From positions 1-16,850 of the forward strand of contig JAHENO010000121.1 of the NCBI GenBank assembly GCA_018609945.1: a DNA stretch of 16,850 bases. Reading direction: 5' to 3'. Shown here piece after piece: positions 13,914-16,850 of this stretch; the first letter of the stretch is position 1; each line of letters begins with the position of its first letter. The DNA is from Haloarculaceae archaeon. Its GTDB lineage: Archaea > Halobacteriota > Halobacteria > Halobacteriales > Haloarculaceae. A program made the translations under genes and the position numbers. The notes below the pieces were generated by a model. That model did not search any database. It worked only from the letters and a program-made list of their open reading frames with translations, and was not told the DNA's origin.

Positions 13914-14628
13914 GGCTGTTCGCCCCCGGCGTGCCGACGACGCTGGTGTCCGGCCATACCCGACGCGTAGGGCCCGTCTCACAATGTATGTTACTTCCAG
14001 CGCCGACCCGGGAGACCCGGTCAGTTCCGCCACTCGCATGCTGTGACCGGATCCGCTCACGCGACGGGCCGAAATGATAGGTTTTGACCAGTAATTAATT
14101 AAATAATGTTAAAGTGTGATTGCAAGAATGACTCCGACGGCCGGCAAAGAGGTGACCCACAGACAGGTGCACTGCTCGCGGCGGCAGCGCAGGACCGTCA
14201 AATCGGCTACAAACCCGGAACAGCACACATGAGAGACGACAGGCCGAGTCGAGTGACGACAGCTCGCCCGGAGCGGCGTTCGTCAGAGCGTTCCTCGAGC
14301 ATCATTATTTTATATTATTATATATTAATATAATATACTTTTGCTAGATTTATATTCGGATCAGTCCGATCGGTGTGTCCGTTACAACGGTATGGCTGTA
14401 ATCTATACGAGGGTAGTTCGAAATGGAGGGCGTGATCTTCAAGCGTTTTGTAAGCGATATACCTTATATACACATGCGATAAATACGCTAAAATATATTC
14501 TCTTAGCGGGACCACTGAAATTCGAAACGTCGTGGCGCAGGAGCTGCGGACGGTCGGGGGCGATGCCAGGACAGTTTCGGACGACCGAGAGCGACACGGT
14601 TTTGCCACGGCACCGAGAACCCGGTGAC
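13914..14628. other. 715-bp leader/intergenic region between the DeoR-type gene and serS, with AT-rich patches
   Basis: No convincing gene. The 75-codon plus frame at 14106 lacks a promoter and is basic; the frame opening at 14341 merely runs into serS. The 13914-14080 part is the repressor's upstream region, with an arm pair CCGGG-AGA-CCCGG (14008-14020). An AT block at 14088-14110 (TAATTAATTA) can supply its TATA. A second, extremely AT-rich block covers 14303-14345. Then come TCGGA-TCAG-TCCGA (14356-14369) and CCGTT-AC-AACGG (14379-14390), and promoter-like CTAAAATATATTC (about 14489-14501), which would give serS a leader of roughly 100 bases. No tRNA fold or insertion-sequence ends were identified. 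Confidence 0.55.
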
Positions 14629-16011
14629 ATGTTATCGAGGCAGTTCGTCCGGGACAATCCCGAGGCAGTCCGGGAGGCGATCGAACTGAAGGGGGTCGAG
14701 GGCGTGGACCTGGACGAGGTTCTGGAGATCGACGCGCAGTGGCGCGAACTGAAGGCCGAGGGCGACCGGCTCCGCCACGAACGGAACGAGGTCAGCGACC
14801 GTATCGGCGAACTCAAGCAGGCCGGCGAGGACGAACAGGCCGCGGAAGCCATCGAGCGCTCCCGCGAGCTGAAAGCGGAACTCGACGCCGTCGAGGAGCG
14901 CGCCGACGAACTCGAATCGGAACTCGAGGAGTGGCTCCTCCGGATCCCGAACGTCCCCGACGAGAGCGTCCCCGCCGGGGACGACGAGAGCGACAACGTG
15001 GAGGACCGCCGCTGGGGGTTCGACGACCGCCGCGAGTTGCCCGACCCCGTCGTGCCCCACTACGACCTGGGCGAGGACCTCGACATCCTGGATTTCGAGC
15101 GCGGTGCGAAGGTCGCCGGCGGCGGTTTCCAGTTCCTCAAGGGCGACGGCGCGCGCCTGGAGTACGCCCTGATACAGTTCATGCTCGACCTCCACCGCGA
15201 GCAGGGCTACACCGACGTGTTCCCGCCGCTGCCGGTCAACTCCCGGTCGATGCAGGGGACCGGCCAGTTCCCCAAGTTCGTCGAGGACGCCTACCGCGTC
15301 GGCGGCCACAACGACGAACCCTACGACGACGACGACCTCTGGCTGCTCCCGACCGCGGAGGTGCCCGTCACGAACATGTACCGCGACGAGATCCTGCTGG
15401 ACGACGACCTGCCGCTCAAGCACGTCGCGTTCTCGCCGAACTTCCGGCGCGAGGCGGGCGAACACGGCACCGAGACGCGCGGCTACGTGCGCGTCCACCA
15501 GTTCAACAAGGTCGAACTGGTCAACTTCGTCCGGCCCGAGGAAAGCTACGAGCGCCTGGAGGAACTGGTCGAGGAGGCCGCCGCGGTGCTGGAACGGCTC
15601 GGGTTGCCCTACCGCGTGCTCCACATGTGCACCGGCGACATGGGGTTCACCCAGGCCAAAAAGTACGACATCGAGGTGTGGGCACCCGCCGACGACATGC
15701 CCGACGGCCCGGACGTGGGCGGCCGGTGGCTCGAAGTGTCGAGCGCGTCGAACTTCGAGGACTTCCAGGCCCGCCGGGCCGGCCTCCGGTACCGCCCGGA
15801 GCGTCACGAGTCCGCGGAGTATCTCCACACGCTGAACGCCTCCGGGCTGGCGCTGCCCCGCGTCGTGGTCGCCATCCTCGAGTACTACCAGAACCCCGAC
15901 GGGACCGTCACGGTCCCCGAACCGCTCCGGCCCTACATGGACGGCCAGGAAGTCATCGAGGGCCACGAACCGGTCGGCGAGGCGGCCGTCGGCGCCGGGG
16001 ACCGGGAGTAA
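14629..16011 (+). CDS. serS: seryl-tRNA synthetase
   Basis: 460-residue class II aminoacyl-tRNA synthetase charging tRNA-Ser (and tRNA-Sec where present) with serine; cytosolic. The N-terminal antiparallel coiled-coil tRNA-binding arm spans about 28-105 (LEIDAQWRELKAEGDRLRHE onward). The catalytic core carries AGGGFQFLKGDGARLEYAL (163-181), FPPLPVNSRSMQGTGQFPKF (198-217), the TAEVPVTN substrate loop, motif 2 beginning FRREAGEHGTETRG (272-285), WLEVSSASNFEDFQARR, and motif 3 GLALPRVVVAILE (406-418). This is the common bacterial/haloarchaeal form, not the rare methanogen SerRS. The ATG at 14629 gives the canonical MLSRQFVRDNP start and family length; the same frame stays open to 14341, but that extension matches nothing. 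Essential housekeeping gene, not obviously linked to its neighbours. Confidence 0.97.
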   Translation: MLSRQFVRDNPEAVREAIELKGVEGVDLDEVLEIDAQWRELKAEGDRLRHERNEVSDRIGELKQAGEDEQAAEAIERSRELKAELDAVEERADELESELEEWLLRIPNVPDESVPAGDDESDNVEDRRWGFDDRRELPDPVVPHYDLGEDLDILDFERGAKVAGGGFQFLKGDGARLEYALIQFMLDLHREQGYTDVFPPLPVNSRSMQGTGQFPKFVEDAYRVGGHNDEPYDDDDLWLLPTAEVPVTNMYRDEILLDDDLPLKHVAFSPNFRREAGEHGTETRGYVRVHQFNKVELVNFVRPEESYERLEELVEEAAAVLERLGLPYRVLHMCTGDMGFTQAKKYDIEVWAPADDMPDGPDVGGRWLEVSSASNFEDFQARRAGLRYRPERHESAEYLHTLNASGLALPRVVVAILEYYQNPDGTVTVPEPLRPYMDGQEVIEGHEPVGEAAVGAGDRE

Positions 16012-16029
16012 CCCGGTGGCTCACCGGGT
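16011..16029. terminator. shared hairpin at the convergent serS / NTF2-like gene ends
   Basis: ACCCGGTG (16011-16018), loop GCT, CACCGGGT (16022-16029): eight-base perfect arms. The left arm begins in the serS TAA and the right arm overlaps the TGA of the minus-strand gene, so it can act on both transcripts. It lacks a T-run, so it is only terminator-like; archaeal termination usually depends on T-tracts. Confidence 0.45.
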
Positions 16030-16380
16030 GAACGTCTGTATTTCCCGGATTGCGGTTCCTTCGAAGGTAAAAACGTCGACGAAGCGCACGACGAGATCCC
16101 CGTCGGGGTCGAGAAGGCGGCCGCGGACGACCACGTCGTTGCCGTCATCCTGGTGGTAGAGCGCGTCGATAGGGTGGCTGGTGTCGCGCATCGGCCGCTC
16201 GTCGCGCATGAACTGGACGAACCGTTCGCGCCCCGTCAACGTCCGGTCCGGGCGCAGGTGCCTGAACTCGGGCGCGAGCAGATCCGCGAGCAGTTCGTAA
16301 TCGTCGCCGTCGAGCGCCCGGTAGTACGCCCGTGCTGCCGCGGCCGGACTCCGGTCGCCACTCCCCTGATCGCCCGTCAC
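16021..16380 (-). CDS. SnoaL/NTF2-like small protein
   Basis: 119-residue protein of the NTF2-like cone fold (SnoaL_2-type). Order: helices AAAARAYYRALDGDDYELLADLLAPEFRH (about 13-41), which open this fold; RERFVQFMRDERPM helix; then the curved sheet HPIDALYHQDDGNDVVVRGR, DLVVRFVDVFTFEGTAIREIQTFTR to the end. Members include steroid isomerases, polyketide cyclases and pure binding proteins; no catalytic set can be assigned here. The GTG at 16380 is preferred: GGAGGGAGAG lies upstream, and the longer frame to 16473 adds 31 mostly basic residues foreign to the protein. A CTTAAG box at 16479-16484 may be its TATA. It is convergent with serS and nine bases apart. Confidence 0.8.
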   Translation of the reverse strand: MTGDQGSGDRSPAAAARAYYRALDGDDYELLADLLAPEFRHLRPDRTLTGRERFVQFMRDERPMRDTSHPIDALYHQDDGNDVVVRGRLLDPDGDLVVRFVDVFTFEGTAIREIQTFTR

Positions 16381-16552
16381 GGCTCTCTCCCTCCGACGGT
16401 CACGCGTCTCACCGGCTCGATAACGATCGGCGTGCAAACCCCGCACTCGTCCATGTGATGGCAGTTCGCTCACGCGAACTTAAGACCTCGCCGTGTCGGG
16501 CGCGTCGTGTGTAGTTAAGAGAGCGAAATCACTCGTCTGGTGCAGACAGTAA

Positions 16553-16657
16553 GAAAGCCCCCGGCCGCTCCGGTCGAGGACCTCGCTGCGTTACTCGGTC
16601 GCTGCGCTCCCTGCGTTACTTGCGTCGGCCGTCTTCCCGGAGCGGCCGGCCCCTTTC
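16553..16657. repeat. 105-bp inverted-repeat element with near-perfect 21-base arms
   Basis: The left arm (16553-16573) reads GAAAG, CCC, CCGGCCGCTCCGG. The right arm (16637-16657), reverse-complemented, reads GAAAG, GGG, CCGGCCGCTCCGG, so 18 of 21 bases match and the only difference is the inner CCC/GGG block. Between the arms CTGCGTTACT occurs twice (16586-16595, 16611-16620). The layout recalls the intergenic palindromic elements scattered in some haloarchaeal genomes (from memory, not checked). It could be a REP-like mobile unit or a strong transcript-end hairpin. Confidence 0.6.
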
Positions 16658-16702
16658 AGTCCCACCCGCGTCGGTTGATCGGCCACGCTATGCGGGCGGG
16701 AC

Positions 16703-16710
16703 GCTTTTCT
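16703..16710 (+). promoter_or_regulatory. weak TATA-like element of the Tsr3 gene
   Basis: GCTTTTCT centred about 27 bases before the GTG at 16733, consistent with a leaderless transcript. Confidence 0.3.
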
Positions 16711-16732
16711 CCGGACCCCTACTACGGTTGGT

Positions 16733-16850
16733 GTGGAGTTGCACGTCCGCTACGAGGGTGACGACGACCCCGAGAAGTGCACGGCGCGGAAACTCGCCCG
16801 GTTCGACCTCGCGACGCTGCACCGGTCGGCCCGGGCGGTCCCGCCGGGAA
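16733..16850 (+). CDS. tsr3: DUF367 / Tsr3-family rRNA aminocarboxypropyltransferase (5' part only)
   Basis: The first 39 codons are visible, then the window ends. The start MELHVRYEGDDDPEKCTARK (GTG read as Met), followed by LARFDL and a HRSARAVPPG stretch, is the opening of archaeal DUF367 proteins, homologues of yeast Tsr3. They transfer the 3-amino-3-carboxypropyl group of S-adenosylmethionine to a modified uridine in small-subunit rRNA, late in ribosome maturation. The conserved D-x-x-x-C-T/S-A-x-K/R-L segment is present. The SAM-binding domain lies beyond the window. A weak TATA-like GCTTTTCT sits 27 bases upstream. Confidence 0.8.
   Translation, partial: MELHVRYEGDDDPEKCTARKLARFDLATLHRSARAVPPG

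Larger units (their letters stand above)
16381..16732. other. 352-bp intergenic stretch holding a GC-rich inverted-repeat element
   Basis: This is the upstream region of the NTF2-like gene (minus) and of the Tsr3 gene (plus), so it holds divergent promoters. A frame at 16540 is open but has no homology or codon character I recognise. The central part, 16553-16657, is the inverted-repeat element listed separately. Confidence 0.55.

Noticed and set aside
13914..14060. Upstream ATG/GTG starts for the DeoR-type regulator
   Set aside because: The added residues are Arg-rich, poor in Asp/Glu, and absent from the usual family start; kept only as an alternative.
14106..14333. 75-codon frame between the regulator and serS
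   Set aside because: Basic, low-complexity end (SSSIIILYYYILI) translating an AT-rich tract, and no TATA at a suitable distance.
7501..14345. Possible direct repeats (TTTGCCAGATT near 7544 and TTTGCTAGATT near 14340) flanking the sugar cluster as island ends
   Set aside because: Short, imperfect and in AT-rich sequence; no integrase, tRNA end or transposase is present, so not better than chance.
14341..14628. N-terminal extension of serS to an upstream ATG
   Set aside because: SerRS is about 460 residues and starts MLSRQF; the extra 96 residues come from AT-rich non-coding sequence.
16540..16761. 73-codon plus frame over the inverted-repeat element
   Set aside because: Covers both repeat arms, no promoter or recognisable protein, and overlaps the start of the Tsr3 gene.

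Overview
The window is chromosomal-type DNA from a haloarchaeon (class Halobacteria). The proteins are strongly Asp/Glu-rich, the DNA is GC-rich with AT-rich intergenic patches, many start codons lie 26-29 bases downstream of a TATA-like box (leaderless transcripts), and there is a HalX-domain response regulator, a Tat-type lipoprotein binding protein with a Gly/Asp-rich linker, and an archaeal-type SerRS. A species cannot be named from the sequence alone.

Left part (1-4258), a secretion/signalling cluster. A SipW-like archaeal signal peptidase I runs off the left edge on the minus strand. Upstream of it, also on the minus strand, are a 46-residue protein and a HalX response regulator in a tight pair. 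Divergent from these on the plus strand are a short exported protein of the DUF1102/SipW-substrate type that looks truncated or frameshifted, a 514-residue protein (N-terminal beta-rich domain, long acidic linker, 21-residue coiled-coil repeats), and a smaller protein whose N-terminal domain appears paralogous to that of its neighbour.

Middle-left part (4255-7416), minus strand: a metallo-beta-lactamase-fold hydrolase, a GNAT acetyltransferase, and an FAD enzyme strikingly similar to alkyl-DHAP synthase. The FAD gene shares a CTAG tetranucleotide as stop codon with the convergent gene on its left. An AT-rich, gene-free stretch (7417-7801) separates this block from the next.

Central part (7802-13913), a carbohydrate-utilisation divergon. 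On the minus strand are a Tat-lipoprotein sugar-binding protein, one RbsC/FrcC-type permease and a DhnA/LacD-type class I aldolase. Divergent on the plus strand are a single-domain RbsA/FrcA-type ATPase and a PfkB-family kinase, and a DeoR/GlpR-type repressor faces the kinase. The set makes a complete import, phosphorylate and cleave route of the logic known from LacRCD (tagatose), YihVTW (sulfofructose) and Lsr (AI-2); the substrate here is unknown. A perfect palindrome (TCGTGGGA-N5-TCCCACGA) lies between the TATA box and start of the binding-protein gene, one further copy of its half-site lies in the same divergent intergenic region, and the binding-protein and aldolase promoters share a 13/14-base element.

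Right part (13914-16850): a long leader/intergenic region with very AT-rich patches, then serS, then a convergent small SnoaL/NTF2-like protein whose stop shares a perfect hairpin with the serS stop, then a GC-rich inverted-repeat element, and finally the first 39 codons of a Tsr3/DUF367 rRNA aminocarboxypropyltransferase gene. I found no tRNA, rRNA, CRISPR array, transposase or integrase.
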